This document shows positions 1 to 6,406 of a DNA stretch of 8,583 nt, piece after piece; position 1 is the stretch's first letter; each line of letters opens with the position of its first letter. The position numbers and the translations under genes were made by a program. The notes under the pieces are model-generated. The model was not told the DNA's origin. It worked only from the letters and a program-made list of their open reading frames with translations, and made no database searches. The DNA is from Acidobacteriota bacterium (GTDB lineage Bacteria > Actinomycetota > Acidimicrobiia > Spongiisociales > UBA5794): NCBI GenBank assembly GCA_022574065.1, contig JACZST010000073.1, positions 1 through 8,583 on the forward strand, given 5' to 3'.

Positions 1-15
1 TCGCTTTTCGCGATC

Positions 16-36
16 GCGATACGTGATACGTAATAC
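16..36. repeat. Short heptamer tandem array near left edge
   Basis: Three consecutive 7-base units can be read: GCGATAC, GTGATAC and GTAATAC. They are preceded by a degenerate GCGATC at 10-15. Neighbouring units differ by one base, as expected for a decaying tandem array. On the minus strand the array lies just past the terminator hairpin of the tRNA-Arg gene, so it occupies the 3' flank of a gene, like the other heptamer arrays in this window. The unit is not identical to that of the larger arrays, so membership in one family is inferred from period and position. The array may continue beyond the left edge. Confidence 0.55.
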
Positions 37-59
37 GCAGCGGGCCGAAGGCCCGCTGC
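37..59 (-). terminator. Terminator hairpin downstream of tRNA-Arg
   Basis: There is a perfect 10-bp inverted repeat: GCAGCGGGCC at 37-46 pairs with GGCCCGCTGC at 50-59 around a three-base loop. On the minus strand it starts 5 bases past the 3' end of the tRNA and has a UUC loop. A strong G+C stem in this position fits an intrinsic terminator or 3' processing hairpin for the tRNA transcript. What follows it on the minus strand (GTATTACGTAT) is only moderately T-rich, so termination may be inefficient or helped by Rho. Confidence 0.6.
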
Positions 60-64
60 TCTCG

Positions 65-136
65 CGCCCCAGGCAGGAATCGAACCTGCGCGCCCGGCTC
101 CGGAGGCCGGCGCTCTATCCCCTGAGCTACTGGGGC
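65..136 (-). tRNA. tRNA-Arg (anticodon CCG)
   Basis: Read on the minus strand, the sequence folds into a 72-nt cloverleaf. The acceptor stem is GCCCCAG/CTGGGGC with seven perfect pairs. The D stem is GCTC/GAGC. The anticodon stem is CCGGC/GCCGG with loop CTCCGGA. The T stem is GCAGG/CCTGC with loop TTCGATT, and the discriminator base is G. The anticodon CCG reads the CGG arginine codon. The variable loop is short (4 nt), and no 3' CCA is encoded, so CCA would be added by nucleotidyltransferase. The gene is divergent from argS, the gene for the enzyme that charges this tRNA, with 60 bases between the tRNA 5' end and the argS ATG. The terminator hairpin at 37-59 follows. Confidence 0.95.
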
Positions 137-147
137 GTTCGGCGCGG

Positions 148-153
148 ATTGTA
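148..153 (-). promoter_or_regulatory. Putative -10 box of the tRNA-Arg gene
   Basis: On the minus strand these bases read TACAAT, one mismatch from the sigma70-type TATAAT. Initiation about 7 bases downstream would start the transcript near 141, leaving only about 5 bases of 5' leader before the mature tRNA end at 136. I see no good -35 box at 16-18 bases spacing. On the opposite strand TAACCT at 152-157 could serve as a -10 for argS, so the two divergent promoters would overlap. This part is speculative. Confidence 0.4.
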
Positions 154-196
154 ACCTTTGGTATTCGAGACTTCCGTGGGCGCAAGGACGAGGTTC

Positions 197-1960
197 ATGT
201 CGATCATCTCAGATCTGTCGCAACGCTTCGGCGATGCCTTTGTCCGCATCGGGTTCGAGAGCGACTGGGGGATGGTCGTGCCCTCACAACGTCCCGAGCT
301 GGCGCATTACCAATGCAACGGTGCTCTGGGAGCAGCGCAGCGGTCGGGGCGGGATCCGAGAGAACTCGCCGCCGAGGTGATCGGTGCGATCGACGACGAC
401 TCGTTGTTCGCTTCCCTCGACGTCGCCGGGCCCGGGTTCATCAACATCACCGTGACCGACCCGGTCCTCGCCGACCACATCCAATCCATGGACGATGACG
501 AGCAGCTCGGTATTCGGCCTGCCGATCCATCGTTGAAGGTGCTCGTCGACTACGGCGGCCCCAACATGTCCAAGTCGATGCACGTCGGGCATCTGCGGGC
601 TTCCATCATCGGTGAGAGCCTGAAGCGGCTGTTGCGCCTGGTGGGTCACCATGTCGACGGAGACATCCATCTGGGCGATTGGGGGATGCCGGTCGGTCAG
701 CTGATCATCGAGTTGGAGAGCAGGCATCCCGAATTGCCCTACTTCGACCCGGACTACACCGGCCCGTACCCGACCGAGTCGCCGGTCACCCTCGATGGTC
801 TCTCTGAGATGTACCCGGTGGCCGTGGAGCGGACCAAGGCCGATCCGAACGAGGCGGAGCGATCTCGCCAGGCCACTTTTGACCTGCAAAACGGCCGTCC
901 CGGGTACCTGGCGCTGTGGCAGCACTTTCACGACGTGTCCGTGGAAGAACAGCGGCGGGATTTTGAGGACCTCGGGATCGAATTCGACCTGTGGCGCGGC
1001 GAGAGCACGGTCCACGACCGTCTGGCCCCACTCGTCGATCGGCTCACCAACGAGAACATCGCCATCGAGTCCGACGGAGCGGTCATCGTCGAGGTGGCCG
1101 ACCCTTCGGATAAGAAGGAGATGCCACCCCTCTTGCTGACCCGGTCGGATGGGTCGTATCTGTACTCGACGACCGATCTCGCCACGCTCGAGCAGCGGGC
1201 GGAGGACGGTTACGACCTGGTGCTCTACGTGGTGGATGCCCGCCAAGGGCTGCATTTCGATCAGGTATTCCGCGCCGCACGCCGCGCATCGGTGGTGGCC
1301 GACGACATGGGCCTGGAACACATCGCATTCGGGACGGTGAATGGACCGGATGGGAAGCCGTTCAAGACCAGGGAGGGCGGCATACTGCGTCTCGCCGACC
1401 TGATCGAGATCGTCACAGACGCTGCAGGCCGGCGTCTGGATGAAGCGGAGATCGCCAGGGAGTATCCGGCCGCCGAGCGCGACGAGATCGCGACGATGGT
1501 CGGGCTGGGTGCTCTGAAGTTCGGTGACCTGTCCAACCACCGGACTTCGAATTACCTGTTCGATATCGACCGGTTCACCTCGTTCGAAGGCAAGACCGGG
1601 CCGTACCTCCAGTATGGGTCGGTCCGGATGCAGTCGATACTGCGCCGTACCGCCGAGCTCGGGCTCGAACCCGGACCGATCGTGCCGCCGACGGTCTCCG
1701 CTGAGCGCGACCTCATGTTGCGGCTACTCCGCCTCCCGGAAGCCATCGACCGGGCGGTAGATGTACGCGCTCCGAACGTGTTGGCCGAGTACGCCTATGA
1801 GGTGGCCACCGATTTCAACCGCTTCTACGAAGCGTGCCACATCCTGAGCGAGAAGGACGCAGCCCGGCAGGCGTCATGGCTGGCTCTCGTCGACCTGGCG
1901 CTCCGTGTGCTTGGGGTTCTGTTGCATACGCTCGGCATCGAGGCGCCCGAGAGGATGTAA
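197..1960 (+). CDS. argS: Arginyl-tRNA synthetase
   Basis: Class I aminoacyl-tRNA synthetase that attaches arginine to tRNA-Arg using ATP in the cytoplasm. The product is 587 residues (E. coli ArgS has 577). An N-terminal tRNA-recognition (Arg_tRNA_synt_N) domain covers about residues 1-95. The Rossmann catalytic core carries the HIGH motif as HVGH at 129-132, in the context PNMSKSMHVGHLR. The KMSKS loop is in the degenerate ArgS form KPFKTREGG (F389-G395). The C-terminal anticodon-binding DALR domain is announced by GPYLQY (468-473) and runs to the end. I chose ATG at 197 because AAGGA (184-188) lies 8 bases upstream and the protein then begins MSIISDL, like other ArgS. An upstream TTG at 158 would add 13 residues but has no ribosome binding site. 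The gene is divergent from tRNA-Arg(CCG) and convergent with the Wzy-like gene. In actinobacteria lysA usually follows argS; here it does not. Confidence 0.96.
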   Translation: MSIISDLSQRFGDAFVRIGFESDWGMVVPSQRPELAHYQCNGALGAAQRSGRDPRELAAEVIGAIDDDSLFASLDVAGPGFINITVTDPVLADHIQSMDDDEQLGIRPADPSLKVLVDYGGPNMSKSMHVGHLRASIIGESLKRLLRLVGHHVDGDIHLGDWGMPVGQLIIELESRHPELPYFDPDYTGPYPTESPVTLDGLSEMYPVAVERTKADPNEAERSRQATFDLQNGRPGYLALWQHFHDVSVEEQRRDFEDLGIEFDLWRGESTVHDRLAPLVDRLTNENIAIESDGAVIVEVADPSDKKEMPPLLLTRSDGSYLYSTTDLATLEQRAEDGYDLVLYVVDARQGLHFDQVFRAARRASVVADDMGLEHIAFGTVNGPDGKPFKTREGGILRLADLIEIVTDAAGRRLDEAEIAREYPAAERDEIATMVGLGALKFGDLSNHRTSNYLFDIDRFTSFEGKTGPYLQYGSVRMQSILRRTAELGLEPGPIVPPTVSAERDLMLRLLRLPEAIDRAVDVRAPNVLAEYAYEVATDFNRFYEACHILSEKDAARQASWLALVDLALRVLGVLLHTLGIEAPERM

Positions 1961-1974
1961 CACAGTCGCGGAGC

Positions 1975-1999
1975 AGGGGAGCGCAGCAGGAAATCCCCT
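1975..1999. terminator. Weak inverted repeat between convergent argS and wzy-like genes
   Basis: AGGGGA (1975-1980) is complementary to TCCCCT (1994-1999), giving a 6-bp stem with a 13-base loop. It begins 15 bases past the argS stop and reaches the stop codon of the convergent gene. A hairpin between convergent genes could end transcription in both directions. However, the loop is long and no clean T tract follows on either strand, so this is a weak candidate. Confidence 0.3.
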
Positions 2000-3318
2000 C
2001 AGCTATTTGGCTTTCGTCGAGCTGGACTTGCGACTTGTGACTTGCGACTTGTGACTTGTGAACTAGCGACTTGCGACTTGCGACTCGTATCCGACGCGGC
2101 CGCCATCACCCCGGCCCATACCGCAAACAGCAGCAGCCCGACCGGCTTGTTGTACAGCAGGACATCGAATACGAAGAACGCCAGCGGAGCCGCATACAGC
2201 AGGAGCGGTCGATACCCCGCTTTGGCCGCCTGGACACCGGCCCATACGAGCAGCAGCGTCACCGCAACGGCCGCTGGGATACCCAACTCGGCAGCCAGCA
2301 TCAGCGACTCGTTGTGCACCACGAACGGGTAGGTCTCGTCAACGGTGTACCTCGCTTCCAGGACTGCCATGTACCGATTTGGCCCGACTCCGACAACGGG
2401 GTGATCACCGGCCATTGTGATTGCTTGCCTGGCCAGGGTGATTCTGCCCAGCGAGGCGTCGTCGAGGTCAGAGTTCGCCGATTCGTCGAATCGGACCTGC
2501 CACGCGGAAGCGGTGAGCAGCGCGGGGATGACGAACGCAGCCGCCACCACAACGAAGCCGATACGAAGCCCGCGGTCGCCACGGAAAGCGGCGATCGCAG
2601 CTATCAGCAACACCAGCAGCAGGCCGAGCAGCGCCGACCGGGAGTGGGTCAGCGCGATCGTTGTCGCCGCCGCACCCACCCCAGCAAGAAAGACCATTCT
2701 GAGCCGGCCGCTCTCCGGCAGCAGGGCGAGCCCGATGCCGATGGTGATCAGGGCAACAGCGGCAGGCTCGTACACGTGGTCGAACATCCCCTGTGGGCGG
2801 ACGATGGTGTCGTTGGTAACCAGCAGGGTGGTCCCCGGATACAGCAGGTTGTAGCCGACGGCGCTTTCCGTCGCGGTCTGGGCGGCGACGAGAAACGCCT
2901 GGATCGCGGTCGTGGCCAACAGCGGTAGGGCGACATAGCTGCGGAGCTCCGATATCGAGTACCGCGCCACGGACACCACGACCCCGATCGGAGCGACGAT
3001 CGAGAATGCCAGGATCGCCCCTGCGCCGGATGGATTGAAGACGAATGCGATGATCGCCCCCACCGCAAGCACCGCATACAGGATCACCGTGGCGGGCCGG
3101 GTGCGCAGTCTCGCAAGGGTCGCCCCGTCGATTGCCGTTGCCAGCGCGAGTAGCACCGCCACCACGGTGATCATCGTCAGCCCGAAGCCCCGTGGGCTCT
3201 CGGCGAACGAGAGCGACCAGGCGGGCAGCATGGCAACGGTGACGGCAACCGCCATCCGGTTGAGTCGCCGCTTGGTCGGCTGGGTGGTTGCTTCGAGAAC
3301 GGCCCTGGTTTCTGTCAT
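1999..3318 (-). CDS. O-antigen ligase/polymerase-like (Wzy_C) membrane protein
   Basis: Polytopic membrane protein of 439 residues with about 11-12 hydrophobic segments between residues 22 and 408. Family marks are THSRSALLG (224-232), the loop ending GDHPVVGVGPNRY (304-316) preceded by GRITLARQAI, and VHNESLMLAAELG (334-346). These match the Wzy_C / O-antigen ligase (RfaL, WaaL, Wzy) superfamily, which polymerises or transfers lipid-linked glycans at the outer face of the membrane. In a Gram-positive-type cell the likely substrate would be a surface or exported polysaccharide; the actual substrate cannot be told. ATG at 3318 has no strong Shine-Dalgarno; Met22 is an alternative start. The last 29 residues are hydrophilic, and residues 411-431 repeat SRKSQVA because the gene runs through the heptamer array at 2025-2088. 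No other glycan genes are adjacent. The gene lies between argS and thrC, where lysA and hom are usual. Confidence 0.8.
   Translation of the reverse strand: MTETRAVLEATTQPTKRRLNRMAVAVTVAMLPAWSLSFAESPRGFGLTMITVVAVLLALATAIDGATLARLRTRPATVILYAVLAVGAIIAFVFNPSGAGAILAFSIVAPIGVVVSVARYSISELRSYVALPLLATTAIQAFLVAAQTATESAVGYNLLYPGTTLLVTNDTIVRPQGMFDHVYEPAAVALITIGIGLALLPESGRLRMVFLAGVGAAATTIALTHSRSALLGLLLVLLIAAIAAFRGDRGLRIGFVVVAAAFVIPALLTASAWQVRFDESANSDLDDASLGRITLARQAITMAGDHPVVGVGPNRYMAVLEARYTVDETYPFVVHNESLMLAAELGIPAAVAVTLLLVWAGVQAAKAGYRPLLLYAAPLAFFVFDVLLYNKPVGLLLFAVWAGVMAAASDTSRKSQVASSQVTSRKSQVASPARRKPNS
2025..2088. repeat. Heptamer tandem array, GACTTGC family
   Basis: Nine consecutive units are visible: GACTTGC, GACTTGT, GACTTGC, GACTTGT, GACTTGT, an 8-base GAACTAGC, GACTTGC, GACTTGC and GACTCGT. 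Substitutions are mostly C/T at the last position, and one unit has gained a base. The array lies 3' of both convergent genes and inside the coding 3' end of the Wzy-like gene. There, 21 bases (three units) encode seven residues, giving the peptide period SRKSQVA. The same heptamer in reverse complement (GCAAGTC) forms part of the array at 8426-8474. Confidence 0.9.
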
Positions 3319-3401
3319 GAGGGAATCGCCGCGTTATCGTCGCGCGACTCGGGGGAGTTGAGTCTACGGATGGGGGCGTTTGCCTCCCTATCGTGGCCGG
3401 T

Positions 3402-4433
3402 ATGGACCTCAATCGCTGGTCTGGAGTCATCGCTGAGTATCGGGAGCGGCTTCCGGTCGGGCCCGACACCCCGATCGTGACTCTGCTCGAGGGCGGTACT
3501 CCGTTGCTGGAGGCTCCCGCCCTCTCCGAGCTGGTTGGCCGCGACGTGTACCTGAAGCTCGAAGGATCCAACCCCACCGGCTCATTCAAGGACCGGGGGA
3601 TGACGTTGGCGGTGTCGAAAGCGCTCGAAGACGGCGCCACGGCGGTGGCGTGCGCCTCGACCGGAAACACGTCGGCATCGGCTGCCGCCTACGCAGCCCG
3701 CGCCGGGATCGCAGCGATCGTGATCCTCCCTGCCGGAATGGTTGCAGGTGGCAAACTCGCCCAAGCGATCGTCCACGGGGCGACCATCGTGCCCATCGAT
3801 GGATCCTTCGACGATGCCCTCAGTCTGGTGCTGGAGCTCACGGCGACGCATGATGCGGCTCTGGTCAATTCCATCAACCCGTACCGGATTGACGGCCAGC
3901 AGACGGCGGCATGGGAGGTGATGGATGTGCTCGGCGAGTCCCCGGCCGTTCACGCCTTGCCCGTGGGCAACGCAGGGAACATCACCGCCTACTGGAAGGG
4001 CTACACCGCGGTGGAGGCGGCTCCTCAGATGTGGGGATTTCAGGCGGCGGGTGCGGCCCCGATCGTGCATGGAGCGATTGTGGACGACCCGGAGACGATC
4101 GCAACCGCGATCAGGATCGGGAATCCGGCGTCGTGGGACGGCGCCACTGCGGCCCGAGATGCATCGGGAGGACGAATCGAGGTCGTCACCGATGAGGAGA
4201 TCCTCGACACCTACCGGTTCCTCGCCACCGCAGAAGGCGTGTTCTGTGAGCCCGCATCGGCGGCGGCTGTGGCTGGGGTCCTGAAGCACCGCGATGCGTT
4301 GCCGCCGGGACCCGTCGTGTGCACGCTGACCGGCCACGGGCTCAAGGACCCGGAAACTGCCGTAACGACCGGACAGCTCGGTGAGCCGGTGGCGCCGCGC
4401 CTCGATGCGGTGCTGGAGCGTTTAGAGCTGTGA
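3402..4433 (+). CDS. thrC: Threonine synthase
   Basis: PLP-dependent fold-type II enzyme that converts O-phosphohomoserine to threonine, the last step of threonine synthesis. The product is 343 residues from ATG 3402, within the size range of the short actinobacterial/archaeal type. The PLP lysine is K63 in SNPTGSFKDRGM. The serine/threonine/asparagine loop is STGNTSAS (86-93), the phosphate-binding loop is PVGNAGN (187-193), and the C-terminal TLTGHGLKDP follows at 308-317. The N-terminus MDLNRWSGVIAEYRERLP matches the usual start. An in-frame GTG at 3393 would add three residues; neither start has a convincing ribosome binding site. The gene is divergent from the Wzy-like gene with 83 bases between, in which I find no clear promoter. 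The usual partners hom and thrB are absent from the window, so homoserine kinase and homoserine dehydrogenase must be elsewhere if the pathway is complete. Confidence 0.93.
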   Translation: MDLNRWSGVIAEYRERLPVGPDTPIVTLLEGGTPLLEAPALSELVGRDVYLKLEGSNPTGSFKDRGMTLAVSKALEDGATAVACASTGNTSASAAAYAARAGIAAIVILPAGMVAGGKLAQAIVHGATIVPIDGSFDDALSLVLELTATHDAALVNSINPYRIDGQQTAAWEVMDVLGESPAVHALPVGNAGNITAYWKGYTAVEAAPQMWGFQAAGAAPIVHGAIVDDPETIATAIRIGNPASWDGATAARDASGGRIEVVTDEEILDTYRFLATAEGVFCEPASAAAVAGVLKHRDALPPGPVVCTLTGHGLKDPETAVTTGQLGEPVAPRLDAVLERLEL

Positions 4434-4438
4434 GCTCT
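4424..4438 (+). terminator. Small hairpin over the thrC stop codon
   Basis: AGAGCT (4424-4429) and AGCTCT (4433-4438) form a perfect 6-bp stem around GTG, with the thrC TGA (4431-4433) at the loop edge. No T tract follows (CGGCATCG), so it is unlikely to be an intrinsic terminator on its own. It may stabilise the 3' end or assist Rho-dependent termination ahead of the rho gene. Confidence 0.25.
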
Positions 4439-4453
4439 CGGCATCGCAGGGAG

Positions 4454-4501
4454 CAGTCCTCAGTCTCAGTCCTCAGCTTTCAGTCTTCGGGCTTCAGTTC
4501 G
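4454..4501. repeat. Heptamer tandem array downstream of thrC (CAGTCTT type)
   Basis: Units can be read as CAGTCCT, CAGTCT (6 bases), CAGTCCT, CAGCTTT, CAGTCTT, CGGGCTT and CAGTTCG, a degenerate 7-base tandem repeat. A further, more diverged stretch with the same period may follow at 4513-4540 (GACGAGT, GATGACT, CACGGCT, GACGATT). The consensus differs from the GACTTGC arrays, but period, degeneracy and position just 3' of a gene are the same. It fills much of the thrC-rho gap. No open reading frame of note is in it. Confidence 0.75.
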
Positions 4502-4549
4502 GCCGCCTGGTTGACGAGTGATGACTCACGGCTGACGATTCTTATTCGT

Positions 4550-4577
4550 TTGAACTAGATTCACCAGCCGTTACACT
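4550..4577 (+). promoter_or_regulatory. Putative sigma70-type promoter of rho
   Basis: TTGAAC (4550-4555) as -35 and TACACT (4572-4577) as -10 are separated by 16 bases. Each matches four of six consensus bases, and TAnnnT -10 boxes are typical of actinobacteria. Transcription would start near 4584, giving a leader of about 125 bases before the rho ATG. The promoter lies just past the heptamer array, so rho and the genes after it need not depend on read-through from thrC. An alternative pair, TTGACG at 4511 with GACGAT at 4534, is weaker and falls in the repeat-like region. Confidence 0.5.
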
Positions 4578-4583
4578 CAACAC

Positions 4584-4709
4584 ATCCACGCCCACCGGCA
4601 CGCCTCAGCGCGTTGCTCGACGGGCATTCCAGGCGACCGGGATCGAACCCGCGTCCCCGTAACCCCAGGGTCTCCGACCCGAACTGCTGAAAAGGGGAAA
4701 CCAGCAACT
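4584..4709 (+). promoter_or_regulatory. Long structured, C-rich leader of rho
   Basis: The predicted 5' untranslated region opens with a C-rich, G-poor stretch: 4571-4608 contains 18 C and 5 G. Three small hairpins follow. The first is CGGG/CCCG at 4638-4641 and 4648-4651. The second is GGGTC/GACCC at 4668-4672 and 4676-4680. The third is TGCTG/CAGCA at 4685-4689 and 4702-4706, whose 12-base loop holds the AAGGGG ribosome binding site. In E. coli rho is known to repress itself by termination in its leader, and a C>G stretch is the kind of RNA Rho loads on. That this leader works the same way is inference. Confidence 0.4.
4633..4660 (-). other. tRNA T-arm-like sequence in the rho leader
   Basis: Read on the minus strand the region contains GGGTTCGATCCCGG, which matches the T-loop (box B) consensus GGTTCGANNCC. 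The T stem would have one mismatch (GCGGG against CCGGT). Upstream on that strand there is weak resemblance to a D arm, but no matching 5' acceptor stem for the CGCCTGG 3' half and no good anticodon stem. It is not an intact tRNA. It could be a decayed tRNA remnant or a chance match formed by the small hairpin of the rho leader. Confidence 0.25.
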
Positions 4710-6113
4710 ATGACCACGACCAGAACCAGGCTCCAGGACCTCGGACTCGACGACCTACGCGCCATGGCGACACAGGTTGAAATCGAAGCGGACGGCCTGC
4801 AGAAGTCAAAGCTGATCGCCGCCATTCTCGAGGCCGAGAAGTTCGAAGACTCCATGCTTCCCGAGGCCACAGCCGCCGCGCCGGCCCAGGCGAAGACCCG
4901 GCCCGAGCAGGATCAGCGCAACGACGGCGACGGCGGCAATCGCCGTCGCAACCGCGGGCGAACCCGTGGTCAGCGTGAGCCGATCGATGAGTCCACGCTC
5001 GAAACCCGTGAAGGGATCCTCGACATCCTGCCCGAGGGGTATGGGTTCCTGAGGACCTCCGATTACAAGCCGGGCGACGACGACGCATACGTGTCGGTCA
5101 ACGTCATCCGCAAGCAAAAAATGCGCAAGGGCGACCTCGTCTCCGGGCCGGTGCGGCCGGCACGGGGTCAGGAGAAGTTCCCGGCGCTGGTGCGGGCCAT
5201 CACCGTCAACGGTGTCGATCCCGAGGTGGCGATGGACCGCCCGAAGTTCGCCAAGCTGACGCCCCTGTTTCCCGACCAGCGGCTCCTCCTAGAGATCGAT
5301 GGAGAGCCCGAAGGCATGATGGCGAGGATCATCGATCTCATCTCCCCCATCGGGAAGGGCCAGCGCGGGTTGATCGTCTCCCCGCCAAAGGCTGGCAAGA
5401 CGACGGTGCTTCAGGAGGTCGCTCACTCGATGGCGACCAACAGCCCGGAAACCCACCTCATGGTGGTGCTCGTCGACGAGCGTCCGGAGGAAGTCACCGA
5501 GATGCAGCGGTCGGTCAAGGGTGAGGTCATCTACTCAACCTTCGATCGCCCTGCCGAGGAGCACACCCAGGTCTCCGAGCTCGCCATCGAGCGAGCCAAG
5601 CGCCTCGTCGAGCAGGGTGAGGACGTGATGATCCTTCTGGATTCGATCACCCGCCTGGCACGTGCCCACAACCTGGCGACACCGGCGTCGGGCCGGATCC
5701 TCTCCGGCGGTGTGGACTCGACCGCCCTGTACCCGCCGAAACGATTCTTTGGTGCGGCTCGCAACATCGAGGAAGGCGGAAGCCTGACCATCCTGGCGAC
5801 GGCACTGGTCGAAACCGGGTCTCGGATGGACGAGGTGATCTTCGAGGAGTTCAAGGGCACCGGCAACATGGAGTTGCGTCTGGATCGGAAGCTCGCCGAC
5901 AAGCGGATCTACCCCGCTATCGACATCGAAGCTTCGGGAACAAGACGGGAGGAACTGTTGTTTGATCCTGATGAGCTCACCGAGGTGTGGAAGCTACGGC
6001 GGGTGCTGATGGCGCTCGAGCCTGGCGCCGCCCTCGAGTTGCTCATCAACCGGCTGAAATCGACCAAGTCGAACGCCGAGTTCCTGCTCAGCGTCGCCAA
6101 GTCCGGCCAGTAG
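4710..6113 (+). CDS. rho: Transcription termination factor Rho
   Basis: Hexameric RNA-dependent ATPase/helicase that ends transcription at C-rich sites. The product is 467 residues (E. coli 419). The Rho_N helical domain is at about 5-45. A charged insertion at about 52-98 includes NRRRNRGRTRGQR (77-89). The cold-shock-like RNA-binding domain, 102-170, contains ILPEGYGFLR. The ATPase domain has Walker A PPKAGKTT (225-232), Walker B ending at D311 (VMILLDSITRLAR), and the conserved secondary-channel region around GGVDSTALYPPKRFFGAARN. The Arg-rich insertion is an actinobacterial trait that adds RNA contacts, but it is much shorter here than in Micrococcus or mycobacteria. ATG at 4710 has AAGGGG (4692-4697) 12 bases upstream, slightly far. 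rpmE follows after 29 bases, so rho probably leads the rho-rpmE-DUF1385-prfA operon. Confidence 0.97.
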   Translation: MTTTRTRLQDLGLDDLRAMATQVEIEADGLQKSKLIAAILEAEKFEDSMLPEATAAAPAQAKTRPEQDQRNDGDGGNRRRNRGRTRGQREPIDESTLETREGILDILPEGYGFLRTSDYKPGDDDAYVSVNVIRKQKMRKGDLVSGPVRPARGQEKFPALVRAITVNGVDPEVAMDRPKFAKLTPLFPDQRLLLEIDGEPEGMMARIIDLISPIGKGQRGLIVSPPKAGKTTVLQEVAHSMATNSPETHLMVVLVDERPEEVTEMQRSVKGEVIYSTFDRPAEEHTQVSELAIERAKRLVEQGEDVMILLDSITRLARAHNLATPASGRILSGGVDSTALYPPKRFFGAARNIEEGGSLTILATALVETGSRMDEVIFEEFKGTGNMELRLDRKLADKRIYPAIDIEASGTRREELLFDPDELTEVWKLRRVLMALEPGAALELLINRLKSTKSNAEFLLSVAKSGQ

Positions 6114-6142
6114 AACTCGTTACGATTATTAGGAGAGACACC

Positions 6143-6406
6143 GTGAAGACCGGAATTCATCCCGACTACGTGGAGAGTGCTGTCACCTGTTCGTGTGGCA
6201 ACACGTTTACGACGCGCTCGACCGTACCCGAGCTCCATGTCGAGATGTGCAACCAGTGCCACCCCTTTTACACGGGCAAGCAACGATTGGTTGACTCCGG
6301 CGGACGTGTGGAGCGTTTCCGCAGACGGTACGGAGGTACCGACGCCAAGGCCACGAGCGCAAATGTGGGGCAGCGCGAGACTGAGACCTCCGACCCGGAG
6401 GCCTGA
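6143..6406 (+). CDS. rpmE: 50S ribosomal protein L31, zinc-binding type
   Basis: Small protein of the large ribosomal subunit (bL31) that bridges to the 30S head. The product is 87 residues, beginning MKTGIHPDY, the family signature. Four cysteines, C16, C18 (CSC), C36 and C39 (CNQC), form the zinc site, so this is the C+ form rather than the zinc-independent paralogue. The conserved CHPFYTGKQRLVDSGGRVERF follows at 39-59. The last 25 or so residues are a hydrophilic tail longer than the E. coli protein (70 residues). The start is GTG at 6143 with AGGAG (6131-6135) 7 bases upstream; no ATG fits. The gene lies 29 bases after rho, the usual order. Its 3' end contains the GGAGG that serves the next gene. 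Confidence 0.95.
   Translation: MKTGIHPDYVESAVTCSCGNTFTTRSTVPELHVEMCNQCHPFYTGKQRLVDSGGRVERFRRRYGGTDAKATSANVGQRETETSDPEA

Noticed and set aside
158..196. TTG start of argS giving 600 residues
   Set aside because: There is no ribosome binding site ahead of it, and the added residues do not resemble ArgS; ATG 197 has AAGGA at proper spacing.
284..1540. 418-residue open frame antisense to argS
   Set aside because: It lies wholly opposite a clearly conserved synthetase, has no recognisable domain and a His/Arg/Gln-rich make-up typical of the reverse strand of G+C-rich genes.
2025..2088. CRISPR array
   Set aside because: Units are 7 bases with no spacers, and there are no cas genes; this is a simple tandem repeat.
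2071..2928. 285-residue plus-strand frame opposite the Wzy-like gene
   Set aside because: It is Gln/Arg/His-rich without hydrophobic or domain structure, whereas the minus strand gives a coherent multi-pass membrane protein with Wzy_C motifs.
3319..3401. Promoters in the spacer between the Wzy-like gene and thrC
   Set aside because: TAGACT (minus strand) and TTGAGT (plus strand) are present but have no partner box at acceptable spacing, so nothing could be supported.
4625..4702. Intact tRNA or tmRNA gene on the minus strand in the rho leader
   Set aside because: Only the T arm matches; the acceptor stem has no 5' partner and the anticodon arm does not form. A tmRNA would have to run deep into rho.
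5987..6142. Upstream extension of the rpmE frame into rho
   Set aside because: The extension overlaps the rho 3' end and lacks L31 similarity; GTG 6143 has a good AGGAG and gives the exact family N-terminus.
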